Source: Hippea alviniae EP5-r
Lineage (GTDB): Bacteria; Campylobacterota_A; Desulfurellia; Desulfurellales; Hippeaceae
Assembly: GCF_000420385.1 (NCBI RefSeq)
Contig: NZ_ATUV01000002.1
Span: forward strand, 372,001-436,000
Length of the DNA: 64,000 nt
Reading direction: 5' to 3'
The translations under genes and the position numbers were made by a program. Shown one piece after another: positions 36,401-43,847 of this stretch. How positions within the stretch are numbered: position 1 is the first letter of the stretch; each line of letters opens with the position of its first letter. The notes beneath the pieces are model-generated. The model was not told the origin of the DNA. It did no database searches and saw nothing but the letters and a program-made list of their open reading frames with translations.

Positions 36401-36541
36401 CAACATAATCAAAACAACCTTAATAACGACTTAAATAATATCGACAGGAGCAAAGAGCCTACGGTTTTTGGGACACCTGTGAGCGAGATAACGAGAGTTG
36501 ACGGAGCAAAGGATAGGGAAAAAGATGTGAAATTCCCTTAA
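33458..36541 (+). CDS. TraG-like conjugation protein (F-type T4SS, TraG_N family)
   Basis: 1027 residues. The N-terminal part resembles F-plasmid TraG (938 residues), an inner-membrane protein for mating-pair stabilisation whose C-terminal domain is periplasmic. Predicted membrane segments lie near residues 35-50, 62-80, 345-370, 375-395, 400-425 and 440-470 (FLPMSFLVVQSFIIALLPLI; MAFNLLMWIAFWGPVASVI). An alanine-rich helical region follows to the end. The gene is intact but no other type IV secretion gene is in the element. Its G+C content is clearly higher than its neighbours. Ribosome site GGGGGAAG; terminator at 36552. Confidence 0.72.
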   Translation: MAYELIYYGNGPIMNDIIAGVTYVLNSSDYGTLLQLTMTLAGLLLVVGYHRSSAAGSHGGLSLTMGVLLVATLYYGAYSPKVDVVVYDPINHFNSSVRNVPIGAALVIWTSNKLTNGFAKLFDEAFTSSGFPDEFTYEQTGGTPSAILTVTALGNVYPSTAYLLVSVENYLKDCWLVASRLGKVNYQDIFTSSDILSTLKEAADALGPAWTTNYYDSTHPTGINVTCSEDYNLISTAVQNDASLTGGAMQAFANMLKQLGIAGISTTAEAGNLLQAAASFEVGAGLSAQSLIAQAMLVNAANPNLLRFADSYGLPAASLNSAITESALQTTSTMATSYALASVFLPMSFLVVQSFIIALLPLIFAMMFIPGLTKRYGTMAFNLLMWIAFWGPVASVINFIVQDYAKYSLQKGTAGLITFQTMPFIVAHGQTLMAVAGYIMFSVPVIAFALASGSAYALTSMVSGVTGLSAAAARAASQKISTDEGAQAQLQSGVRMREAGTLEKEEGLGGAAETYLAQGDFMSAQSAAKHMAIMMGWKKMVTGSAANMVESISRGAAMGIEGAATAGALEGQSALGSIMGTYNAYKQAVANGYHGSFAQWVGEQSKYRGTAAFQEAQAMQEMANKYFGGDLNKEMSFLQEMAAVQRVGGAIGEKEFLRVASRYGLSPVQAEALLHDFHKQAILGQIFADIEGIAKTGARDGVSYYKTMRYAPNIAAYERGKAGEQLIEEKGVPYIARAVANEYMYDMNRQFNLAPTPAQAGEKGARDAQLEWHKYEETKAISPKLQAALETAGNLWGRILAPQVDAALATDSQKIVDSYGHTFASYLKGAETPDGMRARAMVAAGGVVDSLNKFVSASVKESLKSEQGKQALAQFVVSGGLKLGLNLDKLTGGIIKLNPEAGFNKQNIEKAMAALNSSRGFEAATNVMREILTRSFTQMNLQDPDQAFAREHEVAQSLMHGDIQGVAKALNIDLQNYHKDFQHNQNNLNNDLNNIDRSKEPTVFGTPVSEITRVDGAKDREKDVKFP

Positions 36542-36551
36542 AACAAAAAAA

Positions 36552-36580
36552 AGCGGGGCATTGCCCCGCTGGGTTTTATC
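36552..36580. terminator. Bidirectional hairpin between convergent genes
   Basis: AGCGGGGC (36552-36559), loop ATT and GCCCCGCT form a perfect 8-bp stem. It has A-runs on the left and a T-rich stretch on the right, so it can end transcription from both the TraG-like gene and the convergent small membrane gene. Confidence 0.8.
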
Positions 36581-36605
36581 TTATTTATTTTATTATACTT
36601 TTCTG

Positions 36606-36824
36606 TTAAAATTTTGTTGTATCATCAATGTAAGTGCAACTTGAAAAAGTTGCATGGCCAGTTGAGTGTTTAATTGTATGAGTATTATCATCATAGAACA
36701 TATTGTTGAATGACTTTGTTTTTGATTTTAGCCCTTCCTTATCCCCCGTTGCTTTATAATAAGCGAATTTCAGTCCTATTATAACCACTGCCAGCACCAC
36801 AAAAGTAATCGTGAAAGCATCCAT
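36606..36824 (-). CDS. Small single-span membrane protein
   Basis: 72 residues with an excellent ribosome site (AGGAGGT) 7 nt before ATG at 36824. One N-terminal transmembrane helix (AFTITFVVLAVVIIGLKFAY) precedes a short polar tail with several His and Asp residues. It is transcribed toward the TraG-like gene and could be an entry-exclusion or surface factor, but no family is recognised. Confidence 0.6.
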   Translation of the reverse strand: MDAFTITFVVLAVVIIGLKFAYYKATGDKEGLKSKTKSFNNMFYDDNTHTIKHSTGHATFSSCTYIDDTTKF

Positions 36825-36937
36825 CGCACACCTCCTACTTTTGCTCCTATTTTAATTCTTAACCCCAAAAAGGGGAAAAGTCAAGATTTTTGAGACCGAA
36901 AGGCGGGGAAAGTCTTGACAATACGGGGGAAATTAAG

Positions 36938-38398
36938 TGTCCCCGCAAAATGATAATGTCCCCTTTATACAGAATAAGAATGTCCCTTATCATCGTTAGA
37001 TGATAAGAATCAATTCTTATTATTTATCTTCTCTCTAATTGGTATCATCCAATCAGGGAGGTATTATGGAAGGACATTATCTTATGAGCAAAAAAGAGAC
37101 AGAAAGACTGAAGTATCTCGGTATGGTATCTCAAGGAGTGATTAGCTTAAAACAGGCAAGTATACTTATGGGTATAAGTTATAGGCATTCAAAAAGGATT
37201 GCAAAAAGATTTAAGGAAGAAGGAGAAAAAGGTCTGATACACAGATTAAGAGGTAAAACATCAAAGAGAAAAACAGATGATTTTATAAGGAATAAGATAT
37301 GTTCTCTTTATAGTGAGTTGTATCCAGATTTCTCCATAGCTTTATTTCTTGAGAAACTATCATCTATTCACAATATCAATATAAGCAGAGAAACTCTAAG
37401 AACGATTCTAAAGGATGAAGGTTTGTATAAGACAAAAAGAAAGAAAAAGAGCAAATCCGTTCATCTTTTCAGAGAAAGAAAACACCACAAAGGAGAGCTA
37501 ATCCAGATAGACGGCTCAACCCATAGATGGTTAGAAGACAGATATGATAAAAAACTAACCCTTATGGGATACATAGACGACGCAACAGGTGAGATATTCG
37601 CAAGATTCTATGATTACGAAGGAGTATATCCCTTTTTAAATTCATTAATAGAGTTTACAAAGACATACGGTTTACCAAAAAGCATATATACAGATAGACA
37701 TTCAACCTACAAAACAACAAACCGAAGAACAGCTTGAGAATAAAAAACCGAAAACTCAAGTTGAAAGAATACTTGAAAGGTTAAATGTAAAGCTTATTCA
37801 TGCCTATTCTCCACAGGCAAAGGGGGCAAAGGGAAGGATAGAAAGATTATTTAAAACTCTGCAAGATAGGTTGATTAAAGAGATGAGATTGGAAGATATT
37901 AAAACCAAACAAGAAGCAAACCGCTTCTTAGAAGAATACCTGCCAATATTCAACAAGCGGTTTGCAAAACCACCAAAATCCAATCTATCGTATTTTAAAC
38001 CGTTAAGCAAAGATTTTGATTATGAGTGGGAGTTTGCTTTAGAGTCAACAAGAACAATAAACAACAACTATACGATAAAATACAACTCTAAACTATTCCA
38101 GATAGAAGATATCCATTCCGTAAGAAGAAAACAGAAGGTTTTAATCAAAGAATCAATCCACAAAAACATAAGAGTCTTTTACAAAGAGAAAGAGCTCAAG
38201 ATAAGGGAAATAGAAAAAGATAAAAAAATAGAAAAGAGTAAAACAAAGAAAGCAGAAAATCTGCTTTCTTTGTTCCTTGGAGAATGCTTCTTATTCTATT
38301 TCTTCTTTGTCTATGTCTATGAGTAAAACATAAAAAAATAAGAAAAGGGACATTTCTATTTTGTCAAAAGGAGGGGACATTTTTAAATTGCGTTGACA
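36938..38398. mobile_element. IS1202-like (ISNCY) insertion sequence, 1461 bp
   Basis: The terminal inverted repeats match imperfectly: left TGTCCCCGCAAAATGATAAT, right (reversed) TGTCAACGCAATTTAAAAAT, both followed by GTCCCCT and a further AATGTCCC. The flanks carry a long target duplication TACGGGG(G)AAATTAAG (36922-36937 and 38399-38413) that differs by one G. Long duplications of this kind are typical of the IS1202 group. A partial copy of the same IS lies at 19892-20045. Confidence 0.85.
37066..38326 (+). pseudogene. IS1202/ISNCY-family transposase, frameshifted
   Basis: DDE transposase of about 419 residues. An N-terminal helix-turn-helix (VISLKQASILMGISYRHSKR) precedes the catalytic core with GELIQIDGSTHRWLEDR, YIDDATGEI and YTDRHSTY, then KGRIERLFKTLQDRL with the final Glu. 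The frame breaks at about 37715, where one base is missing after TYK; it resumes as KQQTEEQLENKK and runs to 38326. The shift is in the +1 direction, so it does not match the usual -1 programmed slip. ATG at 37066 has GGGAGG upstream. Confidence 0.87.
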
Positions 38399-38413
38399 TA
38401 CGGGGAAATTAAG

Positions 38414-38442
38414 TTGACAATTGAGTGACAATAGAGTATTTT
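38414..38442 (+). promoter_or_regulatory. Promoter of the Phd/PIN pair
   Basis: TTGACA (38414-38419), 17-nt spacer, TATTTT (38437-38442), 25 nt before the antitoxin start. It begins one base past the IS target duplication. Confidence 0.5.
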
Positions 38443-38467
38443 AATTTAAAGGAAAGGGGGTGATAGA

Positions 38468-38752
38468 ATGAAATTTATAACCGTAAGAGACCTAAGAACA
38501 TCACCAGCAAAAATATGGAAAGAATTGCCAGAAGAACAAGAAATGGTAATAACAAACAACGGCAAACCCATAGCTCTTTTAACTCCTATAGGTGATTCAA
38601 ACTTAGAAGAAACTCTCTCTTCTATCAGACAGGCAAGAGCAATGAATGCCGTAAAACTTATGCAGCAAATATCACTTAAAAAAGGAAATGATAAAATGAG
38701 CATTGATGAGATAGAAGAAGAGATAAGGAAGGCAAGGCAAGAGAGCAGATGA
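38468..38752 (+). CDS. Phd/YefM-family antitoxin
   Basis: 94 residues. MKFITVRDLRTSPAKIWKEL and EMVITNNGKPIALLTP are the Phd/YefM DNA-binding fold. The charged C-terminal half (SIDEIEEEIRKARQESR) would neutralise the toxin. Ribosome site GGGGGTG; stop overlaps the toxin start (ATGA). Confidence 0.92.
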   Translation: MKFITVRDLRTSPAKIWKELPEEQEMVITNNGKPIALLTPIGDSNLEETLSSIRQARAMNAVKLMQQISLKKGNDKMSIDEIEEEIRKARQESR

Positions 38753-39153
38753 GAGTTGTTATAGATACCAATGTCATAGTTTCTGGACTTCTTAATCCCA
38801 ACGGTAAACCAGCAGTTGTGATTAATCTTCTCCTTTTGAAGAAAATAAAAGTTCTTTATGACAATAGAATCCTTAAAGAGTATGAGACAGTTCTTTGTAG
38901 AGATAAATTCGGATTTAGTAGGGAGATTGTGATTCCACTTATTGATTTTATCAAAGCAGAAGGAGAGTTTGTCATTACAGAGCCAATAAAAACGACGATT
39001 CCTGACGAATCAGATAAAAAGTTTCTTGAAGTTGCTATATCAGGCAAAGCTGATTATCTAATAACAGGCAATATTAGAGATTATCCTGCTATAGAGTTTA
39101 TAGTGACGCCAGGGGAATTTTTGAAGAAAAGAGATGAACATGAGAAAATTTAA
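38749..39153 (+). CDS. PIN-domain toxin (VapC-like ribonuclease)
   Basis: 134 residues of the 'PIN family toxin' type. RVVIDTNVIVSGLLNPNGKP carries the first catalytic Asp. YETVLCRDKF and PDESDKKFLEVAISGKADYL hold further acidic residues, and NIRDYP the last. These make a Mg-dependent RNase site. It is coupled to the Phd-like antitoxin by a 4-nt overlap and appears intact. Confidence 0.9.
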   Translation: MRVVIDTNVIVSGLLNPNGKPAVVINLLLLKKIKVLYDNRILKEYETVLCRDKFGFSREIVIPLIDFIKAEGEFVITEPIKTTIPDESDKKFLEVAISGKADYLITGNIRDYPAIEFIVTPGEFLKKRDEHEKI

Positions 39154-39310
39154 AAGAAGAAATAGAGTATGTTTTAGGAGAAATAGAAAAAGAAAAAAAA
39201 TAAAAGGTAAAATATAGTTGAATTTGATTAAAAAAGCACTAAAATTATCTTTTTAGAGAAATGGGGGTAAAATGCTGTAAAATATAAAAACGAGATAGAG
39301 AAAGAGGCAG
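39154..39310. other. AT-rich intergenic stretch
   Basis: A remnant of coding-like sequence (KRRNRVCFRRNRKRKK in one frame) with purine-rich runs. No start, terminator or recognisable site except weak promoter-like T/A boxes before the Panacea gene. Confidence 0.4.
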
Positions 39311-39757
39311 ATGAGTTTAAGTAAAAAAGAAGAGGTTGTGAGATATATACTTGAGAGAACTGGCAATATACCTAAGACTAAGTTGGTAAAGTTGCTTTTT
39401 CTTGCAGACAGAAAGTTCTCAAAAGAAAACGAAGGTAACTCAAATATCACGGGTTTTCGTTATATAAGATATTTTTATGGTCCATACACCTCAGAAATAG
39501 AGGATGTTATTGGGTCTTTAAGTATAAAAGGCTTGATTAGATATTTTAGACACATAACTCTTTCTGGAAATGAGGCATATCTCATAGGTAAATCTGATAA
39601 AGAAGTTAGCTTTAAACATCTGAATGAGGATGAGAAAAAAGCTCTTGACGAAATAGTTGAGAACTTTGGAAATAAAAGTCTATCTGAAATACTCGATGAA
39701 GTGTATAGCTTTGACGAGGTAGAAAAGGCAGGATTTGGAGAGGAAATAACAATTTAA
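39311..39757 (+). CDS. Panacea (DUF4065/SocA-like) domain antitoxin
   Basis: 148 residues. KKEEVVRYILERTGNIPKTK, LVKLLFLADRKFSKENEG, ITGFRYIRYFYGPYTSEIED and the late LSEILDEVYSFDEVEKAGFG are the Panacea-domain pattern. These antitoxins pair with many unrelated toxins. The TAATG junction couples it to the next gene, which is therefore the probable toxin. Confidence 0.85.
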   Translation: MSLSKKEEVVRYILERTGNIPKTKLVKLLFLADRKFSKENEGNSNITGFRYIRYFYGPYTSEIEDVIGSLSIKGLIRYFRHITLSGNEAYLIGKSDKEVSFKHLNEDEKKALDEIVENFGNKSLSEILDEVYSFDEVEKAGFGEEITI

Positions 39758-40988
39758 TGGAAAAAGAGATATGCAAGCATGATTTTCCTTGGGATGTAAA
39801 TGCAAATACAGAAGATTTTTTTACTAAGAAAAACAAAGGACAAACTGGTCTTCTCGATGGCCTTTTTGATGGTTTACCTTTTGACTACTTACAATACTTT
39901 TGGGAATTTTTGCATATCTATTATGTGACAAATCGAACTTTAAAAGCAATCTTTTATATCGATTACATAAAAGATGACGAAGGTAAGAAAAAATAGATTT
40001 ATACTTTACCCCTGAACATTCAATATATCAGTTAATAAAACCTCGACTCCTTCCAGTTTCTCCAGTAAACAAATTACCAAAAGAGATAAAAGATGCCTAT
40101 TTTTGCTGGTGTCACGAAAATAGTGAGGAAAAAACTAATCATTGCCAGAACGAAAATGTCCAAAGGTTAGAAAAAGAATTAGACCTCATAATAAAATATA
40201 ACTGTCATATTTTGGATGAGGACCCAGTTTCTCTCAAAAAGGAAATTGAAAAAGGAAATAAGAAAGAAAGTAGTTTTGATAAAGTATCTTATTTAATAGG
40301 ATTATATAAACTTTTTTCTTGGAATAACCTTAGTGAAGACTTTTTAAATATCTTTAATTCTATTTTTGAACTTACGGAAAACAATATGGAAGAGCGAGAA
40401 TTACCTAAGCAACAACATTCTCTTTTTGAAAGACTGTATAATAAGATAACGGGCTCTTTAATTGCAGAGAAAATAAAAAAGAATGGTGTAAGGGTGGAGT
40501 TTTTTCACAACTTCACCATAAAAGTCCCTGGTCTATTCTTTAATAAAAATAGCATAGAGGTAGATATAGCATTTTGGAATAAAGAGAATTGCAAAATTGT
40601 CTTTATAGAAACCACAGCACACAAGAAAGAGGAAGATGAATGGAAGAACCACTTTACCAAGAAGTCGGCTATATCAAATATACTTTTTCAGCAAGCAAGA
40701 GATAAAGGGTGGAGTGTTAGGTATATATATTTTTACTCTTTTGGCTTCTCATCTGCAGAGAGAGCATTTGGTGTAGAAAATTTCTCTGAGAATGGAACTC
40801 ATTTTATTTTTCTTCCTATGTGGAATTTTAAGCAGTATAAATTCTTATTGAATTTTAATGATAAAAATTGGATGAATTATCAAAAACAAAAAAATGAATC
40901 ATCTTTGCATGATAATATAGAAAATGAATTAGAAAATACCCTAAATAAGTTAGTTAATGCTGTATCAAGTTTTCTGGAAAACGGATAA
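39757..40988 (+). pseudogene. Putative Panacea-linked toxin, nuclease-like C-terminus, frameshifted
   Basis: About 410 residues if one base is restored. The first 80 residues are Phe/Leu/Tyr-rich (GLPFDYLQYFWEFLHIYY) and stop at TAG (39994-39996) right after GAAAAAA. One more A would continue into LYFTPEHSIYQLIKPRLLP, a CWCH...HC motif (about 40100-40145) and a C-terminal domain with SIEVDIAFWNKENCKIVFIE followed by TTAHKK. The D...ExT...K spacing resembles a PD-(D/E)XK nuclease. No known toxin family is recognised. It is either inactivated or expressed through slippage on the A-run. Confidence 0.6.
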
Positions 40989-41030
40989 GACCGTCTATAA
41001 AGCAAGCATTAAGATTTTCTCGGAGTTAGC

Positions 41031-41237
41031 ATGAAACAATCCAACTCGCTTCCAAAAACCCTTCGTTTCCACTCAGCCATCAACAAAGCTTTCGGTTTGT
41101 GGAAAGACAGGGAATTTGATACGGAAACCTACATAAGGGAAATAAGAAAAGGAAAAAGGCTCGATAAGCTGAGTGCTTCAAAATCTCACCATGAAGATTT
41201 TTTGCCCCAGAAATTTTCAAAAAACTTGCAAAAATAG
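41031..41237 (+). CDS. Small VapB-like antitoxin, toxin missing
   Basis: Up to 68 residues. FHSAINKAFGLWKDREFDTE and YIREIRKGKRLDKL match the C-terminal toxin-wrapping segment of small antitoxins paired with PIN toxins. Such proteins usually end near KRLDKL, so the last roughly 20 residues may be readthrough after a truncation. No PIN gene follows. It is an orphan, probably a remnant. Confidence 0.5.
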   Translation: MKQSNSLPKTLRFHSAINKAFGLWKDREFDTETYIREIRKGKRLDKLSASKSHHEDFLPQKFSKNLQK

Positions 41238-41531
41238 GGGTAAAATTTTACTTCGAAAAGTTTTTGGGGGATTTTTCTGTAACTTTCTTCACACTCAAAA
41301 CTTGGTTGATTTTTCCCAAAAACCGCTTAAAATAGTTAATAGGTTTTTGATAAACCTTAATTCTCTCCTTTTGGAGAGACCCCGTAAGGGGCAAGCCTAC
41401 CATAGGCAAATCTGGAGTATAAAGTATCCGAAGCAAGAAGGTATGTTTTATATTTTAATCCTGCCTTAATTTAGAATCCAAATCCTATTCATAAAAAGGA
41501 TAAATCATAAAAAGAGTAGAGGAGGTGTAGT
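41238..41531. promoter_or_regulatory. Intergenic region with duplicated upstream motif, copy 1
   Basis: Contains CCATAGGCAAATCTG (about 41399) and a 29-bp motif TATTTTAATCCTGCCTTAAT... (41451-41479) that recurs with two mismatches at 42178-42206, again before a gene of the same cluster. CCCC/GGGG and GCCTA/TAGGC hairpins lie at about 41381-41405. Probably a shared promoter/operator module. Confidence 0.5.
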
Positions 41532-42119
41532 ATGATTACAAAGGTAAAAACAGAAAAGTATTTAGGTGCAGTTTTGTTGCCCGAAAATCTTGCAGAACCC
41601 TATGGTAGTATCCTCGCAAAGGCGAAAGAGTTTGAGAAAGTTTGGAGAAATGTTGTTAGAAACGATGACTATCTTTGCTACCTAAACGGCGTAATAGGAA
41701 ACTATGTCGCTGACAAAGTTCGCTCAAGCTATTGGGTATCCATACCCTACATAGACCCAGCGATAAGCAACAACTATCCCTGTGTCTATTTAAGTAGAGA
41801 AATTATCAACAAAAAAGGTATAGACGAAAAAGATTTCTTAAAGAATTTAGACAATTGGTTTCAAGAGGCCGTAGAAGAGTTCCTTTTTAGAGATAAGGTT
41901 ATACTTATCAACGATACAACACACAGGCACCTATTTATAGTTGTAAAAGCCGTCGTAAAAAGAAAAAGTTACTACATAGACTACAGTCTATATGGGGTGG
42001 AAGCAAAAAGGGTTAAAGAGAAAGTCGAAAAGAACACGAAAGGGGTAAATAATGCTGACATCTGTCAGACTTTGGCTGGAATAGTAAGTAATTTCTTTGA
42101 TGAGATGATAGTAAAGTAG
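41532..42119 (+). CDS. Unknown protein, first of a three-gene cluster
   Basis: 195 residues, ribosome site GGAGGT. Mixed alpha/beta with many Tyr and Lys residues (YLGAVLLPENLAEPYGSILA; CVYLSREIINKKG; HRHLFIVVKAVVKRKSYYID). No signal peptide or membrane segment. No family recognised. It shares a duplicated upstream motif with the gene at 42264, suggesting coordinated expression. Confidence 0.65.
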   Translation: MITKVKTEKYLGAVLLPENLAEPYGSILAKAKEFEKVWRNVVRNDDYLCYLNGVIGNYVADKVRSSYWVSIPYIDPAISNNYPCVYLSREIINKKGIDEKDFLKNLDNWFQEAVEEFLFRDKVILINDTTHRHLFIVVKAVVKRKSYYIDYSLYGVEAKRVKEKVEKNTKGVNNADICQTLAGIVSNFFDEMIVK

Positions 42120-42263
42120 TTTCCTGCCATAGGCAAGTCTGAAATAATGGTTCTAATTCAAGATATCGTATTGTTGTTATTTTAATCCTACCTTAATTTA
42201 AAATCCCCATATTTTTCATAGAAATAAGAGATAAAAATAAAGTTAAGTTATAGGAGGTGTGCT
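42120..42263. promoter_or_regulatory. Duplicated upstream motif, copy 2
   Basis: CCATAGGCAAGTCTG (about 42127) and the 29-bp TATTTTAATCCTACCTTAAT... motif (42178-42206) repeat the arrangement before the preceding gene. The intervening bases are diverged but similar in length. Confidence 0.5.
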
Positions 42264-42608
42264 ATGAAGGTAAATGTATGGAATATCTTAAAGGGTCTTG
42301 AGCAAATTATCGAAGTCAAGAAACCCAAAGAGAATTTCAAAAGCAGAAAGGGTTTTGTTGCAAGGTTAGTGTATGACATAGACGGGTATCAACATTTTGA
42401 TTATCGAGCAAGAATTTTTCTGATGGTTAAAGATGGAGAATTTGTATTAAAGCTCCAAAAGCTTAATGGTAATCCAATAAGGGAAGAGCCTTTATGTTGG
42501 TTTATGCCGTCAGATTTTGTGGAAGTTAACTACGAGCAATTCTTTAAAACAGTTATGGATTTTTTATCTGAATTTTCTTTTTATTGTGAAGAGGAAGAAG
42601 CAGCTTAA
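42264..42608 (+). CDS. Unknown protein, second of the cluster
   Basis: 114 residues, AGGAGGT site. MKVNVWNILKGLEQIIEVKK and FVARLVYDIDGYQHFDYRAR, then an acidic end (CEEEEAA). The predicted fold is a small alpha/beta domain. No family recognised. The next gene starts 19 nt later with its own ribosome site. Confidence 0.65.
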   Translation: MKVNVWNILKGLEQIIEVKKPKENFKSRKGFVARLVYDIDGYQHFDYRARIFLMVKDGEFVLKLQKLNGNPIREEPLCWFMPSDFVEVNYEQFFKTVMDFLSEFSFYCEEEEAA

Positions 42609-42626
42609 CCCAACAGGAGGTGCAAA

Positions 42627-43076
42627 ATGTTAGAGAGAATAGAGACATTAAAGGACTATGTAATCGTAGAAAAAGACTATGACTGTTTTGGTTCATACAA
42701 AGTTTATAGAAACGGCGACAGGTTTGTAAGAACATACGAATTTCTAAAGACTCCTGTTAGTGATAAGCTCACGATAAAAATTGAAGATACTTGGGAAATC
42801 GATGGTTACAGTCTTATTGAAAAAACTATCAAAGAGAACCCTACAAATCTCAACATCGAGTTGTCTCCTTATGGAGAGTTGGTGTTTGAATCGAAAATTG
42901 ATGATGAAGATTTTGCAAAGTATATCTACAGAGACGGCAGATGGGAGCTAACCTTCAACGGGTGGCTTTGGGATGAGGAGATGAAAGATGTATTTGGCAG
43001 CAGAAAGGTTCTTACAAATGAAGAGATGGTTGAGTTTATCAGAGAGATTAGTGAGAGATACAGAAAAGCAGCATGA
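42627..43076 (+). CDS. Unknown protein, third of the cluster
   Basis: 149 residues, AGGAGGT site. Acidic, strand-rich first half (YVIVEKDYDCFGSYKVYRNG; KLTIKIEDTWEIDGYSL) and helical end (EEMVEFIREISERYRKAA). No family recognised. A terminator follows at once, closing the operon. Confidence 0.65.
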   Translation: MLERIETLKDYVIVEKDYDCFGSYKVYRNGDRFVRTYEFLKTPVSDKLTIKIEDTWEIDGYSLIEKTIKENPTNLNIELSPYGELVFESKIDDEDFAKYIYRDGRWELTFNGWLWDEEMKDVFGSRKVLTNEEMVEFIREISERYRKAA

Positions 43077-43082
43077 CTTTAG

Positions 43083-43103
43083 CCCGCCTTGTGCGGGTTT
43101 TTT
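43083..43103 (+). terminator. Intrinsic terminator
   Basis: CCCGC, loop CTTGT, GCGGG, then six T. Near-identical AGCCCGCCT[T/C]GTGCGGG hairpins recur at about 43740 and 45011, always behind a gene. Confidence 0.85.
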
Positions 43104-43153
43104 GTTGTCAATATTTGTTTTTTGTCTAAAATGTTATAGAGGAGGGGTAGAAA

Positions 43154-43699
43154 ATGAAAAGGCTATCGGTTTTCGTTGGTGTAGTCATATTTTTGATGTT
43201 TGCGTTTATGTCTTCATCTTTTGCATATCAAAAGACATTGGGTCTAACGGATAGGGAAATAGTGGAGAAACTAACAAAACTTGAAGAAGGACAGAAAGCT
43301 TTACAGAAAGAGATGGAGATAAGGTTTAACGACATAAATAAAAGATTTGATGATGTGAATAAGAGGTTCGATGATATAAATAGAAGATTTGGTGATATAA
43401 ACAGAAGGTTTGATGATGTAAATAGAAGATTTGATGACCTGAACAGAAGTGTGAACAAAAGATTTGATGATATGAATAATAGGTTAAATACCATTAGCAA
43501 TTTGATAGTAGGTGCAATGGGAGTTTTCGCTGTTCTCATTGCGACCGTTATAGGGCTTGTTTTCTGGGATAGAAAAAGCCTTATTGACGCATCTGTCAGG
43601 AAAGTTGAGACAGACTCCCGTCTAATAAAAGCATTGCAAGAGCTTTCCAAAGAAGATGCAAAAGTTGCGAAGGTCTTGAAAATGTTTGGACTGCTGTAG
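43154..43699 (+). CDS. Coiled-coil membrane protein with RFDD(I/V)N repeats
   Basis: 181 residues. An N-terminal signal or membrane helix (about 5-24) precedes a run of about eight heptads of the form RFDDVNK/RFDDINR (residues about 55-108), a parallel coiled coil. A membrane helix follows (LIVGAMGVFAVLIATVIGLV), then a cytoplasmic tail. The DNA under the coil is a degenerate 21-bp tandem repeat. Similar coiled-coil/membrane proteins occur on plasmids and phages, with roles in surface sensing or membrane organisation that are poorly known. Ribosome site GGAGGGG. Confidence 0.75.
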   Translation: MKRLSVFVGVVIFLMFAFMSSSFAYQKTLGLTDREIVEKLTKLEEGQKALQKEMEIRFNDINKRFDDVNKRFDDINRRFGDINRRFDDVNRRFDDLNRSVNKRFDDMNNRLNTISNLIVGAMGVFAVLIATVIGLVFWDRKSLIDASVRKVETDSRLIKALQELSKEDAKVAKVLKMFGLL

Positions 43700-43741
43700 T
43701 TATGGCCTAATCGTATATTAAAGTTTTGATTGAACTTCCAG

Positions 43742-43762
43742 CCCGCCTTGTGCGGGTTTTTT
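43742..43762 (+). terminator. Intrinsic terminator
   Basis: CCCGC (43742-43746), loop CTTGT, GCGGG (43752-43756), then six T, 43 nt behind the coiled-coil gene. Confidence 0.85.
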
Positions 43763-43847
43763 ATTTTACTTTCAACTTCCAAAGTAAAACATAACTTTGC
43801 ATATTATACTTTTCTGTGCTAAAGTAAAATATAAAGTGGAGGGTGTA

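Noticed and set aside
37711-37737. Programmed frameshift in the IS transposase
   Set aside because: The shift needed is +1 and no -1 slippery heptamer or following pseudoknot is visible; a base loss is more likely.
38230-38326. Hydrophobic C-terminal tail of the transposase as a membrane anchor
   Set aside because: The stretch coincides with a conserved AAAGAAAGCAGA/TCTGCTTTCTTT hairpin present in both IS copies, so the peptide is a by-product of a terminator-like structure.
41173-41469. 98-codon plus-strand frame
   Set aside because: It crosses hairpins and the duplicated promoter motif and has no start context; treated as noncoding.
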